From positions 248,001 to 312,000 of the forward strand of contig NC_008379.1 of NCBI RefSeq assembly GCF_000009265.1: a stretch of DNA of 64,000 nucleotides, given 5' to 3'. The translations under genes and the position numbers were made by a program. The notes under the pieces are model-generated. The model was not told where the DNA came from and searched no databases. It worked only from the letters and a program-made list of their open reading frames with translations. Origin of the DNA: Rhizobium johnstonii 3841. GTDB taxonomy: Bacteria; Pseudomonadota; Alphaproteobacteria; Rhizobiales; Rhizobiaceae. Within the stretch, counting starts at the first letter, position 1. The number at the start of each line of letters is the position of its first letter. Below, in pieces: positions 37,106-45,948 of the stretch.

Positions 37106-37963
37106 ATGACGAGATTGCTGGATGCGCAGGGGCTGGAGATTTCGCATGAGGGGCATCGCACCCGCCTGAAATGGCACCGGTTGCGCAAGCAGTTTGCCGA
37201 TCCGCTGTTCTCAGCCGAAGTGATGGCGGAGGGCTTTGCGGCGGGCGCCTCGATGGAGCTCGATCTGCGCGTGCGCGCCGACGGCGGTTTCGTCGTGCTG
37301 CACGACAAGGAACTCGAAGGCGAGACGACAGGACATGGAGCGGTCGCCGAAAAGAGCGGCAGTGACCTCAGCGATATCAGGATGCAAGAGGGCGACCGGC
37401 CGCTGATCCTCAGCGAGGACCTGGCCGCTATGATGCAATCGACGCATCCAGCCGCCTTGCTGCAATTCGACATGAAGGACGGCTACGAAGCGATCGGCGC
37501 CAGGGGCGTCGCGCATCTGGCCGCGCATTTCCGCGATATCGCCGCCTCGGTGATCGTCAGCGGCGACAGTCTCGACCTCATCGTCGCGGTCAAGGAGAAG
37601 CTTCCCCATCTCCTGCGCGGCATCGATCCGACCAACAAGCTCTACGATATCAGGATGGCCAACGGCTGGAAGGCGGTCGAGACGGAACTGCGCGCTGACC
37701 TCAGCGGCCCGACCGAACCGGACACGATTTATCTGCACTGGCCGCTGATCCTTGATGCCGCCAATGCGGGGCTGGATATGATCGCGCTCTGCCGGGACGA
37801 AGGCAAACGCGTCGACGCCTGGACTTTCACTCTGAAGGATCCGGAGGCTGGCTTCAGCGAGGCCGAATGGCGCAACTTCTCGGCGCTGATGGCCCTGAAG
37901 CCGGATCAGATCACCACCGACGAGGCGCCGGCGACCGAACGCGCCTGGCATCAACGCATCTAA
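37106..37963 (+). CDS. Glycerophosphodiester phosphodiesterase family protein (divergent)
   Basis: 285 residues. The GDPD barrel shows in ELDLRVRADGGFVVLHDKELEGETTGHG (acidic metal ligands and catalytic HD) and QFDMKD. The usual HRG-ENT opening is altered: HEGHRTRLKWHR stands there. It may therefore act on an unusual diester or be inactive. Start ATG 37106 with GGAGA upstream; GTG 37100 is an alternative. Convergent with the inositol-phosphatase-family gene, with a 4-base overlap of stops. No signal peptide. Confidence 0.8.
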   Translation: MTRLLDAQGLEISHEGHRTRLKWHRLRKQFADPLFSAEVMAEGFAAGASMELDLRVRADGGFVVLHDKELEGETTGHGAVAEKSGSDLSDIRMQEGDRPLILSEDLAAMMQSTHPAALLQFDMKDGYEAIGARGVAHLAAHFRDIAASVIVSGDSLDLIVAVKEKLPHLLRGIDPTNKLYDIRMANGWKAVETELRADLSGPTEPDTIYLHWPLILDAANAGLDMIALCRDEGKRVDAWTFTLKDPEAGFSEAEWRNFSALMALKPDQITTDEAPATERAWHQRI

Positions 37964-38784
37964 ATAGCGACCGGCGCCAATCCCTCGATGTCGAGGATGA
38001 AGGCGAATTCGCCGGCAAGCCCCGGCGAATGGGCGATGACAGGCCCGCCTTGCGCAAGCAGCTTGTCGACCGGCGGCATCGCCACCATCGCGCCGGCCTC
38101 TTCGGCGATCAGCGCGCCGGCAAGCATGTCCCAGGCATTGAGGTGGCGTTCGTAATAGAGATCGGCAGCACCCTCGGCGACGCGGACGAGGTCGATTGCG
38201 GCAGCGCCCATACGGCGATAATCCATGCCGCGTTCGTGGAGCCGCCGCGAGAGCGCGAGATGGTCGTCGAAGCTCGTCTTGCGGGAATGGCCGAGAATGA
38301 CAAGCGCATTGACTGGATCGACGGTCGCAGCCGCATGCACCGGAAGCCCGTCCTTGAAGGCGCCGCTGCCGCGGACGGCGTGAAAGACTTTGTCTCCGGC
38401 GGCGTCGTAGACCACGCCGATCTCCACCTTGCCGCCGACGACGAAGGCGATCGAGACACCCCAGTGCCGGAAGCCTCTGATATAGTTGGTCGTGCCGTCG
38501 ATCGGATCGACGACCCAGGTGCCGCCCTCGCCCGACCGTCCGCCGCTTTCTTCGCCCATGAAGGTGTCATCCGGAAAGCGCGAGAGCAGGCCGTCGCGGA
38601 TCGCCTGCTCGGCCCTCCTGTCGGCGATGGTGACGAAATCCTGCAATCCCTTGTTCTCGACGGCAAGCGAGCCGGGGTCAGAGTCGTGCCGAAACCGGGC
38701 CGTTTCCCGTCCGACTTCGAGGGCAACGGTGATCGCGGCCTCCGCCCGTGCGCGGATGGCGTCGGCGTCGAAAGCGGCATTCAT
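37960..38784 (-). CDS. Inositol monophosphatase family protein
   Basis: 274 residues. The Mg-binding motifs of the family are complete: GEES at 77-80, DPIDGTTN at 93-100 and WDMLAG near 218. Members dephosphorylate inositol phosphates, histidinol phosphate, 3'-phosphoadenosine phosphate or fructose bisphosphate. Last gene of a seven-gene minus-strand operon that also encodes a glycerophosphodiesterase and a Ugp-like importer, so a role on inositol phosphate or glycerol phosphate released from an imported diester is likely. Its ATG shares one base with the LacI stop (TGATG). Confidence 0.88.
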   Translation of the reverse strand: MNAAFDADAIRARAEAAITVALEVGRETARFRHDSDPGSLAVENKGLQDFVTIADRRAEQAIRDGLLSRFPDDTFMGEESGGRSGEGGTWVVDPIDGTTNYIRGFRHWGVSIAFVVGGKVEIGVVYDAAGDKVFHAVRGSGAFKDGLPVHAAATVDPVNALVILGHSRKTSFDDHLALSRRLHERGMDYRRMGAAAIDLVRVAEGAADLYYERHLNAWDMLAGALIAEEAGAMVAMPPVDKLLAQGGPVIAHSPGLAGEFAFILDIEGLAPVAI

Positions 38785-39788
38785 CAGGCAGTCCTTCTTC
38801 TGATCAGTGTCACCGGTGTGAATTCGACACGCGCCGTCAGGTCCGGCTCGACTATACGGCTCATCAGCAGGTCGACCGTCTTTTCGGCCTGGACGTCGCA
38901 GGGTTGGCGGATGGTCGTGAGATCGTAGGCGGTCCAGCTCGCCTGAGGAATGTCGTCATGGCCGATGATGGAGAGCGGTGGCGCATCATCGCGGCCGCGG
39001 CCCTGCATGACGCGGTCGATGACGCCGCAGGCCATGTAGTCGTTGGCGCAAAACAGCCCGTCTATGCCGGATGCGGCAAGTTCGGCTGCCGCATCATAGC
39101 CGCTCCGGTAGTCGTTGATCCTGACCTGCAGGAACTGCGCCTCGACGCCGAGCTGCTTGCAGCGTGCGATGAAGGCCTCGCTGCGCCGCCGCGCCGTATA
39201 GGATATGGCAGGAGCGGCCATCACGGCGGGCTTTCGCACGCCGCTGTCGATCAGGTGGGTGGCAGCGAGATGGCCGGCCATGCGATCATCGGAGATGATG
39301 CGGTCGACGAAGGGAATGTCATTGCCCTTGTTGATCAGCACGATCGGCACGCCCTCGGCGGCGCATTGCTCGCAAATCTCGGTCGGCGGCGCGTCCGAGG
39401 TGACGATGACACCCGAGACGGCGTAGTGCAGCAGCTGGCCGATGACCGTCGAGGTATCGGCCTCCGGCGAGGTCGGGAGCAGGATGGGGCGGAAATTGCG
39501 GGCAAGCAGCACCCTTGCCAGATTGTCGATCTGCAGCGTGCGGAACGGATTGTCGAGGCCAGCGGCGACGAGGCCGACGAGATCGGAGCGTTTGTTGGTG
39601 AGGCTTCGGGCAAGATAATTCACCCGGTAGCCGAGTTCCTTGGCGGCCTGATAGACCTTCTCGCGCGTCTTCGGCGAGACACTGGCATCCGGCGTGAAGG
39701 CGCGCGACACGGCCGCGCGCGAGACGCCGGCCACACGCGCCACGTCGAAGGAGGTTACCTTGCGCGGTCCCTTATCCTTGTCTGCCAA
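38784..39788 (-). CDS. LacI family transcriptional regulator
   Basis: 334 residues. Helix-turn-helix at about 11-30 (VTSFDVARVAGVSRAAVSRA), then the sugar-binding-like effector domain with LVGLVAAGLDNPF and the C-terminal TTIRQPCDVQAEKTVDLL. It starts at TTG 39788, inside the 3' end of the glycerophosphodiesterase gene; AAGGA lies upstream and no ATG fits. An internal regulator co-transcribed with the importer it probably controls. Confidence 0.88.
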   Translation of the reverse strand: MADKDKGPRKVTSFDVARVAGVSRAAVSRAFTPDASVSPKTREKVYQAAKELGYRVNYLARSLTNKRSDLVGLVAAGLDNPFRTLQIDNLARVLLARNFRPILLPTSPEADTSTVIGQLLHYAVSGVIVTSDAPPTEICEQCAAEGVPIVLINKGNDIPFVDRIISDDRMAGHLAATHLIDSGVRKPAVMAAPAISYTARRRSEAFIARCKQLGVEAQFLQVRINDYRSGYDAAAELAASGIDGLFCANDYMACGVIDRVMQGRGRDDAPPLSIIGHDDIPQASWTAYDLTTIRQPCDVQAEKTVDLLMSRIVEPDLTARVEFTPVTLIRRRTA

Positions 39789-40551
39789 CTGCTTTTTCCT
39801 TGACCGCCGATGGCCGCATCAGATCGGGCAGATCCGTGCAGATGCCGAGAACCGGAAGCTTCATGAGGTCATCGAGAATGGCCGGCCGTTCCTCGTGCCA
39901 GAGCACGATCTCGCGGCCCGCATCGAAGGCGCGGTGCATCAGCGCGTCGGTCACCAGATCCTGCGGACGTTCGCCTGCCCTCTCCCAGCACAGATGCAGG
40001 ATATCGGCGCCGGCCTCGTCGCCGAGCGCGTGCGGATCGTGGCCGACCCGGATCAGCACCGAAAGCGGAAAATCGCAGGCCGCGTCGCTAAGTTCGCGCA
40101 CCTGCGCCGTATCGAAGGAGCCGAGACAGGCGAAACGCTGATTCATCTTGGCAAGGTGCTGCCAGCAGCGCATGCCGGTCCCAGGTGCCTTCAGCTCGAC
40201 ATAGAGACCGGTCCCGGTCTCGCGGCCGAGCGCGGCCACCTCCGAAAAACTCGGCACGTCGACGCCGTCGAGGCCGGCGAGCTCTGCCGCCGTCATTTCG
40301 GAAATGCGGCGGTCGATGCCGAAGACGCGCTCGAGATGGTCGTCATGCGAGACGACGACCACGCCGTCCTTGGTCAGCTGCGTGTCGAGCTCCCACATTT
40401 CCGCACCGAGTTCGGTGGCGCGGCGGAAGGCGGCGATCGTGTTCTCGCGTTCATGGCCGCTGGCGCCGCGATGGCCGATGCAGAAGGGAAGCCGGCCCTT
40501 GCCCGATGGCCAGCCGTAACGTCCGAAAAATGCCGAGAAATCGCGGGCCAT
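39772..40551 (-). CDS. Glycerophosphodiester phosphodiesterase, UgpQ type
   Basis: 259 residues, normal length. Complete catalytic pattern: HRGASGHERENT at about 27-38, ELDTQLTKDGVVVVSHDDHLERV, and YVELKAPG. It cleaves glycerophosphodiesters to glycerol 3-phosphate and an alcohol in the cytoplasm. It follows the importer ATPase with TGATG coupling, the same relative position as ugpQ after ugpC in E. coli. Confidence 0.92.
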   Translation of the reverse strand: MARDFSAFFGRYGWPSGKGRLPFCIGHRGASGHERENTIAAFRRATELGAEMWELDTQLTKDGVVVVSHDDHLERVFGIDRRISEMTAAELAGLDGVDVPSFSEVAALGRETGTGLYVELKAPGTGMRCWQHLAKMNQRFACLGSFDTAQVRELSDAACDFPLSVLIRVGHDPHALGDEAGADILHLCWERAGERPQDLVTDALMHRAFDAGREIVLWHEERPAILDDLMKLPVLGICTDLPDLMRPSAVKEKAVGRQG

Positions 40552-41606
40552 CAGAGCCTCCTGCCATTTTCGTCGAAGATGAACACGCCGCGGCTGTCGA
40601 TCGCCCAGCGGACCTCGTCGCCCACATGGATATCGCTGCGCACCGGCTGGATCGAGCGCAGCAGCGGTCCGCCGGCAAGAGCCACGTCGTAGAGGTTCTC
40701 GCGACCCTGCGTTTCGGCAAATGTCACCTTGCCCGGCACGGCGATGTCGCCTGCCGGCGTAAAATGCTCCGGCCGGACGCCGAGCATCAGCTTCGTGCCG
40801 TCGGCGGCACCGACAGAATCCGGCAGCGGCACGCGGATCTCGCTTTGCGGGATGATGAAGGCGCCCTTGTCCACGACGCCGCGCAGGAAGGTGATCGGCG
40901 GATTGCCGAGAAAGCCGGCGACGAAGGCGGTCTTCGGATCATTGTACATTTCGGCCGGCGTGGCGATCTGGACGATCTCGCCTTCCTTCATGATGGCGAT
41001 GCGGTCGCACATGCTCATCGCCTCGACCTGGTCGTGGGTGACGAGAATGGCGGTGATGCCGGTTTCGCGTTGCAGGCGGCGGATTTCCGATCGCATTTCG
41101 AGGCGCAGTTTGGCGTCGAGATTGGCGAGCGGCTCGTCGAGCAGCAGCACATCGGGCTTGCGGATCAGCGCGCGGGCCAGGGCCACGCGCTGCTGCTGGC
41201 CGCCGGAAAGCTCGGCCGGCCTGCGGCCCATCAGGTTGCCGATCTGAACGAGGGCGGCGATGCGGTCGACTTCCTTGCGGATTTCGGCGGCCGGCATGCC
41301 TTTCACCTTCAGCGGAAAGCCGATGTTCTCGGTAACCGTCATGTGCGGATAGAGCGCATAGGACTGGAAAACGACGCCGACATTGCGGGCCTGGCTCGGC
41401 AGGTCGGTGACGTCGCGGTCGCCGAAGAGGATGCGCCCGCCGCTCGGCCGGTGGATGCCGCAGACGGAAAACAGCGTCGTCGATTTGCCGCAGCCGGAAG
41501 GGCCGAGCAGCGCCAGCATCTCGCCGTTGCCGACTTCGAGCGTCATGTTCTCGATGACCTTGGTGGAGCCGAAGCTCTTCGAAAAATTGTCGAGGAGGAT
41601 GCGCAT
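40551..41606 (-). CDS. ABC transporter ATPase, MalK/UgpC type
   Basis: 351 residues. Walker [10 protein letters not shown] near 36-44, signature LSGGQQQRVALARAL, Walker B LLLDEPLANLDAKL, THDQVEAM, and a C-terminal TOBE region with LGVRPEHFTPAG. Shares one base with the following gene and one with the permease gene upstream. Energises the importer whose permeases are at 41606-43752. Confidence 0.94.
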   Translation of the reverse strand: MRILLDNFSKSFGSTKVIENMTLEVGNGEMLALLGPSGCGKSTTLFSVCGIHRPSGGRILFGDRDVTDLPSQARNVGVVFQSYALYPHMTVTENIGFPLKVKGMPAAEIRKEVDRIAALVQIGNLMGRRPAELSGGQQQRVALARALIRKPDVLLLDEPLANLDAKLRLEMRSEIRRLQRETGITAILVTHDQVEAMSMCDRIAIMKEGEIVQIATPAEMYNDPKTAFVAGFLGNPPITFLRGVVDKGAFIIPQSEIRVPLPDSVGAADGTKLMLGVRPEHFTPAGDIAVPGKVTFAETQGRENLYDVALAGGPLLRSIQPVRSDIHVGDEVRWAIDSRGVFIFDENGRRL

Positions 41607-42448
41607 CAGCCTTTGCTCCCGCCGCCATAGATGTTCATGAGATATTTGTTGAAGAGCGCGTAAACGATCAGCACCGGAACGAGGTAGAAGACGCCGACCG
41701 CTTTGAACATGTTGAAATCATAGTTGTTGTCGTCGGCGAGGAAGGCCGCGAGATAGACCGAAAGCACCTGCACCTGGTTACCAGGCGCCAGCACCTGCGG
41801 CAGAATGAACTCGCCCCAGCCGGAGAGGAAAGAGAAGAGGCCGAGCGCCATGATCCCGGGCTTGACCTGCGGCAAGACGAGGCTGCGCCAGACCCGGAAG
41901 CGCGAGGCGCCGTCGACGACACCGGCCATTTCGATTTCCCACGGCACCGTGTCGTAGAAGCCCTTCATCAGCCAGATGCCGAGCGGCAGGTCGATCGCCG
42001 CCTTCACCAGGATGACGCCGATCAGCGAATTGTAGAGGCCGATCATCTGCAGCACGATGAAGATGGCGATGATCAGCGTCACCGACGGGAAGGCATGCAG
42101 CACCATGACGCCGGCAAGGAAGAAGCCGCGCGCCGGCACGTTCAGTCGTGACAGAACATAGCCCGCCATCGACGAGACGATAAGCACGAGGCTGGTGGTG
42201 CAGGCCGCAAACAGCAGGGTATTCACAGTCACCTGCCAGATGTTCGCCTTGCCCTCCGTCGTCTGCCAGAGGAATCGCCAGTGACTAAGCGTCAAGCCGG
42301 AGGGCAGCAGCGCGTCCGCCTGCTTCACCGTCACGGTGTCGAGGAAGAGATAGACATACATCAGCAGCAGCGGCAGGCTGACGATAGTCAGCGCCGTTAT
42401 GACAGGCCAGCTGCGGTAATTTGCCGAAGGCTGCGATCGTTCGGCCAT
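41606..42448 (-). CDS. ABC transporter permease, MalG/UgpE type
   Basis: 280 residues, about six transmembrane segments, EAA loop at EIEMAGVVDGASRFRVWRSLVLPQ. ATG 42448 is preferred, with GAGGATT upstream; the in-frame TTG at 42454 is less likely. It begins 3 bases after the stop of the MalF-type permease. Confidence 0.92.
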   Translation of the reverse strand: MAERSQPSANYRSWPVITALTIVSLPLLLMYVYLFLDTVTVKQADALLPSGLTLSHWRFLWQTTEGKANIWQVTVNTLLFAACTTSLVLIVSSMAGYVLSRLNVPARGFFLAGVMVLHAFPSVTLIIAIFIVLQMIGLYNSLIGVILVKAAIDLPLGIWLMKGFYDTVPWEIEMAGVVDGASRFRVWRSLVLPQVKPGIMALGLFSFLSGWGEFILPQVLAPGNQVQVLSVYLAAFLADDNNYDFNMFKAVGVFYLVPVLIVYALFNKYLMNIYGGGSKG

Positions 42449-42450
42449 GG

Positions 42451-43752
42451 TCAATCCTCGATCAAGGGCTTGGCGACAAGCGTGCCGTAGTTGAAGACGC
42501 GCAGATAGAGGAGCGACAGCATCACGCCGATGACGACGAGCACCAAGGCCATGGCGGCACCCAAGCCGTATTCGAGGTTGCCGGCATAGTTTCTCAGGGC
42601 AGTGTGATAGGCCGACAGCGCCCAGACCTCGGTCGCATTGCCCGGTCCGCCATTGGTGGCAAGCAGGATTTCATTGAAGGAGGCAAGCAGCGACAGCGTC
42701 TGGTAGCAGGTGACGAAGAGGATCGGCCAGCGCATCTGCGGCAGGATGATGTAGCGGATCTGCTGCCAGCGCGAAGCGCCGTCGACCTCGCTCGCATAGA
42801 ACTGGCTCTTCGGAATGGCCTTCATCGCCGAGGAAAAGACCAGCATGCCCATCGAGGCGCCGATGAAGCCGTTGATCAGCACGACGAAGAACCAGGCGTT
42901 ATAGGCGTTGTCGAGAAGATAGTTCTTCGGCGGATAGCCGAACTTGCCCATCAGGATCGAAATGAAGCCGGTGTCCCAGGCGAGCCATTTCCACAACATC
43001 ACATAGATGACGACAGGGGTGATGCGCGGCAGCAGCCAGATACCACGGAAGATCGAGGCTGGCGTCGGCGGCATGTAATGCGTCCAGATGGCCAGCAGCA
43101 GCGCATAACCGACATTGAATAGCATCAGCACCAGCGCGACGTAGAGCACGGTATTCAAGAGCACGCGCGCCATGTCGGGTGAGGTGGTCATGCGCGAGAA
43201 ATTGTCGGTCGTCCAGACCCAGCCGGTATAAGTGGCCTTGGCGACGGTTTCCTTCTGCTCGGGTGTGAGTTTGAACCCCAGACTGTCCAGCGCAGAAAAG
43301 AGCTGTTCCTTGCTGTCGAAACGGGTGTTGAGAACAGAGCGGTTGAACTGTTCGGAAATCTGTTTGACGTCGCGCGTCGAAGGCCGGTCGGCGAGATCCT
43401 TGATCATGCGCTCGACGTCGCGGCGCGCCGTGAACACCTCACCTGCATGTTTGGCGCGTAACTCCGTGGCGATCCCAGGCGCAAGCCCGAGAGCCTCGAC
43501 GGCTTTGAGGCCCGTCTCATCGATCGTGTAGCGCGGTTCGGCCATTTCGGCGGCGATGTCTGGGATTGCCGACTTTAGCGCAATCATGGAGTTGGGTGCG
43601 ATCTGATAGACACCGCCGGAAATACCGGTCGCCGTCGTCATACTGGTCATCGAAAAGACCGCCGTCAGAACGACCGGCATCAGGAAGAAAAGAACGATCA
43701 TGATCGCCGCAGGCGCGATCATCACCAGTCCGAGCGTTCTGGACGATTTCAT
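42451..43752 (-). CDS. ABC transporter permease, MalF type with large periplasmic insertion
   Basis: 433 residues, about 130 longer than the two other MalF-type permeases in this window. After the first transmembrane segment (about 8-30) comes a hydrophilic region to about residue 175, rich in charged helical sequence (for example TARRDVERMIKDLADRPSTRD), before the core permease spans start. This recalls the periplasmic P2 domain of E. coli MalF, which contacts the binding protein. EAA loop EVDGASRWQQIRYIILPQ. ATG follows AGGAGGC. Confidence 0.9.
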   Translation of the reverse strand: MKSSRTLGLVMIAPAAIMIVLFFLMPVVLTAVFSMTSMTTATGISGGVYQIAPNSMIALKSAIPDIAAEMAEPRYTIDETGLKAVEALGLAPGIATELRAKHAGEVFTARRDVERMIKDLADRPSTRDVKQISEQFNRSVLNTRFDSKEQLFSALDSLGFKLTPEQKETVAKATYTGWVWTTDNFSRMTTSPDMARVLLNTVLYVALVLMLFNVGYALLLAIWTHYMPPTPASIFRGIWLLPRITPVVIYVMLWKWLAWDTGFISILMGKFGYPPKNYLLDNAYNAWFFVVLINGFIGASMGMLVFSSAMKAIPKSQFYASEVDGASRWQQIRYIILPQMRWPILFVTCYQTLSLLASFNEILLATNGGPGNATEVWALSAYHTALRNYAGNLEYGLGAAMALVLVVIGVMLSLLYLRVFNYGTLVAKPLIED

Positions 43753-43773
43753 GGAAGCCTCCTCGCGGACCGA

Positions 43774-43797
43774 CCGGGCAGCGTTGCCGCCGCCCGG
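43774..43797 (-). terminator. Hairpin after binding-protein gene
   Basis: 6-bp GC stem CCGGGC/GCCCGG with a 12-base loop, 15 bases past the binding-protein stop and before the MalF-type permease. A weak attenuator candidate, matching the pattern of other operons here. Confidence 0.4.
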
Positions 43798-43811
43798 AAG
43801 AGTGCTTCGAT

Positions 43812-45158
43812 TTATCGGATGACGATCTTGTCGCCGAGCGTGCTCTTGAGCTCGCTCTCTGCATCACCGACCGCGGCGTCTACGGTCTTGGCGCCGGTCC
43901 AGGATGCCTCGAGGTTCTTCCACATGATGTTCCAATATTTGCCGAAATCGGAATTGTTCGGCATCGCATTGGCATGCGGCAGCAGGCGCTCGGTGGCTTC
44001 GCGCGTCCAGCGGTCTGCCGAGTAGAAGTCGACCGTCGATTCCGACTTGGAGATGCCGAGATGGGCCGATTTGACCGCATGCAGCGCGTTGGTGCGCGGC
44101 TCGGAAGCGATCTTGACCAGCTGGGCGGCGATCTCGGTGTCTTCCTGGTCGTGACCTGCAGTCAGCAGGTAGACGAGCGGATGGGTCAGCGTGTTGGCCT
44201 TGCCGCCCTCACCGGCGGGGATCAGCGTGAAGATCACGTTGCCGAAGAAGTCCTTCAGGCCTTCCTGGTTGACGAGGCGGGCATAGTGCCAGGTGCCGCC
44301 GTCCCAGATGCCGGCCTTGCCGGTGGCGACTTCCTTCCACCACTGATCGCCCGGCATGCCGATATGGTTCTTCTTGGTAACACCGGTCTTCACGGCATCG
44401 GCGAAGAACTGATAGGTGCGGGTCATCGCGGCCTTGTCGAAAACGAGCTTGCCGCCTTCTTCCATCGTGCCGCCGAAGCTGGTGTAGAACTGCCAGTAAT
44501 CAGGGCCGTTGCTGGTGCGCGGATAAAAACCGTAGCCGGCCTGGACGAGGCCCTTGTCCTGCATCTTCTTGGCGTCTTCGAGCAGGTTCTTCATGGTGTA
44601 CTTGCCGTCCTGGACGCTCTGCGGCAGCGCATCCAGATCTGCGTCGCTGTAGCCGATCGCCTTCATGTAAGGCTTCCAGAAGAACATCGGACGGGATTCG
44701 GCGTCCTGCGGGATGCCGTAGACGGTGCCGTTATAGGATGCGATCTGCAACAGGTTTTCATAGATGTCGCTGAGCGGCCAAGAGTCGAGATCGACATAAT
44801 CCTCGATCGGAACGATCAGCCCGGCCTGCGACCAGGGTGCGATGTCTTCATGGCCGCTGACGACGATATTCGGAGCGGTCTTGGCTTCGGCGGCAAGGGT
44901 CAGCGCCTGCTTGAAGTCCTCCCAGGCCGAATAGGGCTTCTTCTCGACGGTGATCTTCAGCTCTTCGCCCTTGAGGGCGGCTTCGCGTTGCAGCTGCTGG
45001 GCTGCGATCTCGATGGCGTCGAGGCGATAGACGTCGTTCGGGCCGGTACCGCCGGCCCAGACGCTGATGTGAACGTCCTTGGCGAGTGCAATTGCGGAGG
45101 TCGAAGCCAGGATCGCGGCTGCGACGGCAAGGGATTTCAGTGTCGGCAAAATGGTCAT
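43812..45158 (-). CDS. Extracellular solute-binding protein, family 1
   Basis: 448 residues. Signal peptide at 1-26 (LKSLAVAAAILASTSAIALA). The mature N-terminus KDVHISVWAGGTGPNDVYRLD and segments such as NGTVYGIPQDAESRPMFFWKP and GKAGIWDGGTWHYAR are typical family-1 features. It is not close to textbook UgpB by eye. First gene of the operon running to 37960; the diesterase and phosphatase genes downstream suggest a phosphodiester ligand. Confidence 0.9.
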   Translation of the reverse strand: MTILPTLKSLAVAAAILASTSAIALAKDVHISVWAGGTGPNDVYRLDAIEIAAQQLQREAALKGEELKITVEKKPYSAWEDFKQALTLAAEAKTAPNIVVSGHEDIAPWSQAGLIVPIEDYVDLDSWPLSDIYENLLQIASYNGTVYGIPQDAESRPMFFWKPYMKAIGYSDADLDALPQSVQDGKYTMKNLLEDAKKMQDKGLVQAGYGFYPRTSNGPDYWQFYTSFGGTMEEGGKLVFDKAAMTRTYQFFADAVKTGVTKKNHIGMPGDQWWKEVATGKAGIWDGGTWHYARLVNQEGLKDFFGNVIFTLIPAGEGGKANTLTHPLVYLLTAGHDQEDTEIAAQLVKIASEPRTNALHAVKSAHLGISKSESTVDFYSADRWTREATERLLPHANAMPNNSDFGKYWNIMWKNLEASWTGAKTVDAAVGDAESELKSTLGDKIVIR

Positions 45159-45272
45159 CTTCTTCGTCTCCCTAGAAGAGCAGTGTGAGGCCTCTTAACG
45201 GGTCAGCACTGCTGATGATGACCGCTCCGAAACCCCACGAAAACGTGGCGTATCCCGCTCTAGGGGTTGAAC

Positions 45273-45290
45273 GTAACGGCCGAATGACAA
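45273..45290 (-). promoter_or_regulatory. Possible PHO box upstream of binding-protein gene
   Basis: Read on the minus strand: TTGTCAT-TCGG-CCGTTAC, matching CTGTCAT-N4-CTGTNAC at 6/7 and 5/7, in the orientation of the operon and about 115 bases before its first start codon. A short hairpin CCACG-AAAA-CGTGG (45235-45248) lies between. Consistent with phosphate control of a diester-uptake operon. Confidence 0.35.
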
Positions 45291-45405
45291 AATTGAGCAC
45301 GTGTGCAAAATTATTATGACGATGTCCGCACGACTTGCAAGCGGCGGTTTTTGACAGGCGTCTTTTACGCTTCAAATTGCGTATTTCCTGGGCTAGCATC
45401 GCGTC

Positions 45406-45864
45406 ATGAGCCTTGAATCCGTCCGCGCCTTCCTCAGCGCCCACGCACCCGATATCGAAATCATCGAAACCGCCGAGAGTTCCTCGACGGTGGCGCTTGC
45501 CGCCGAAGCCCATGGCGTCGAGCCGGCCCAGATCGCCAAGACGATCTGTCTGCGTGTCGGCGAGCAGATGATGCTGGTCGTTGCCGGCGGCACGGCACGG
45601 CTCGACAATCGCAAGTTCAAGGACACGTTCGGAGGCAAGGGGCGCATGCTCGATGCCGAAGAGGTTGTGGCCGTCACCAGCCATCCGGTCGGCGGCGTCT
45701 GCCCCTTCGGCCTGCCTTCGCCGCTGCCTATCTATTGTGACATCTCGCTGAAACGCTTCGATGAAGTCGTGCCGGCCGCCGGCTCGACGAACTCGGCCGT
45801 GCGCATCGAAACCGGACGGCTGGCGGAGCTGACCGGCGCCAGCTGGGTCGACGTCTGCCAGTAA
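45406..45864 (+). CDS. YbaK/EbsC-domain aminoacyl-tRNA deacylase
   Basis: 152 residues covering a single YbaK domain, in the branch related to prolyl-tRNA editing and Cys-tRNA(Pro) deacylation. Lys45 in AKTICLRV corresponds to the conserved family lysine, and PVGGVCPFGL holds the substrate-loop glycines. A cytoplasmic quality-control enzyme that removes mischarged amino acids. Stands alone; its 5' region is shared with the divergent binding-protein gene. Confidence 0.9.
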   Translation: MSLESVRAFLSAHAPDIEIIETAESSSTVALAAEAHGVEPAQIAKTICLRVGEQMMLVVAGGTARLDNRKFKDTFGGKGRMLDAEEVVAVTSHPVGGVCPFGLPSPLPIYCDISLKRFDEVVPAAGSTNSAVRIETGRLAELTGASWVDVCQ

Positions 45865-45948
45865 TGGAGGCGAGGAGCTTCACACGGCGGAAAGAGTCCC
45901 TATATTACATCTCGACATGCCGTGATTGCGCATGACAGGAGATCAGGA

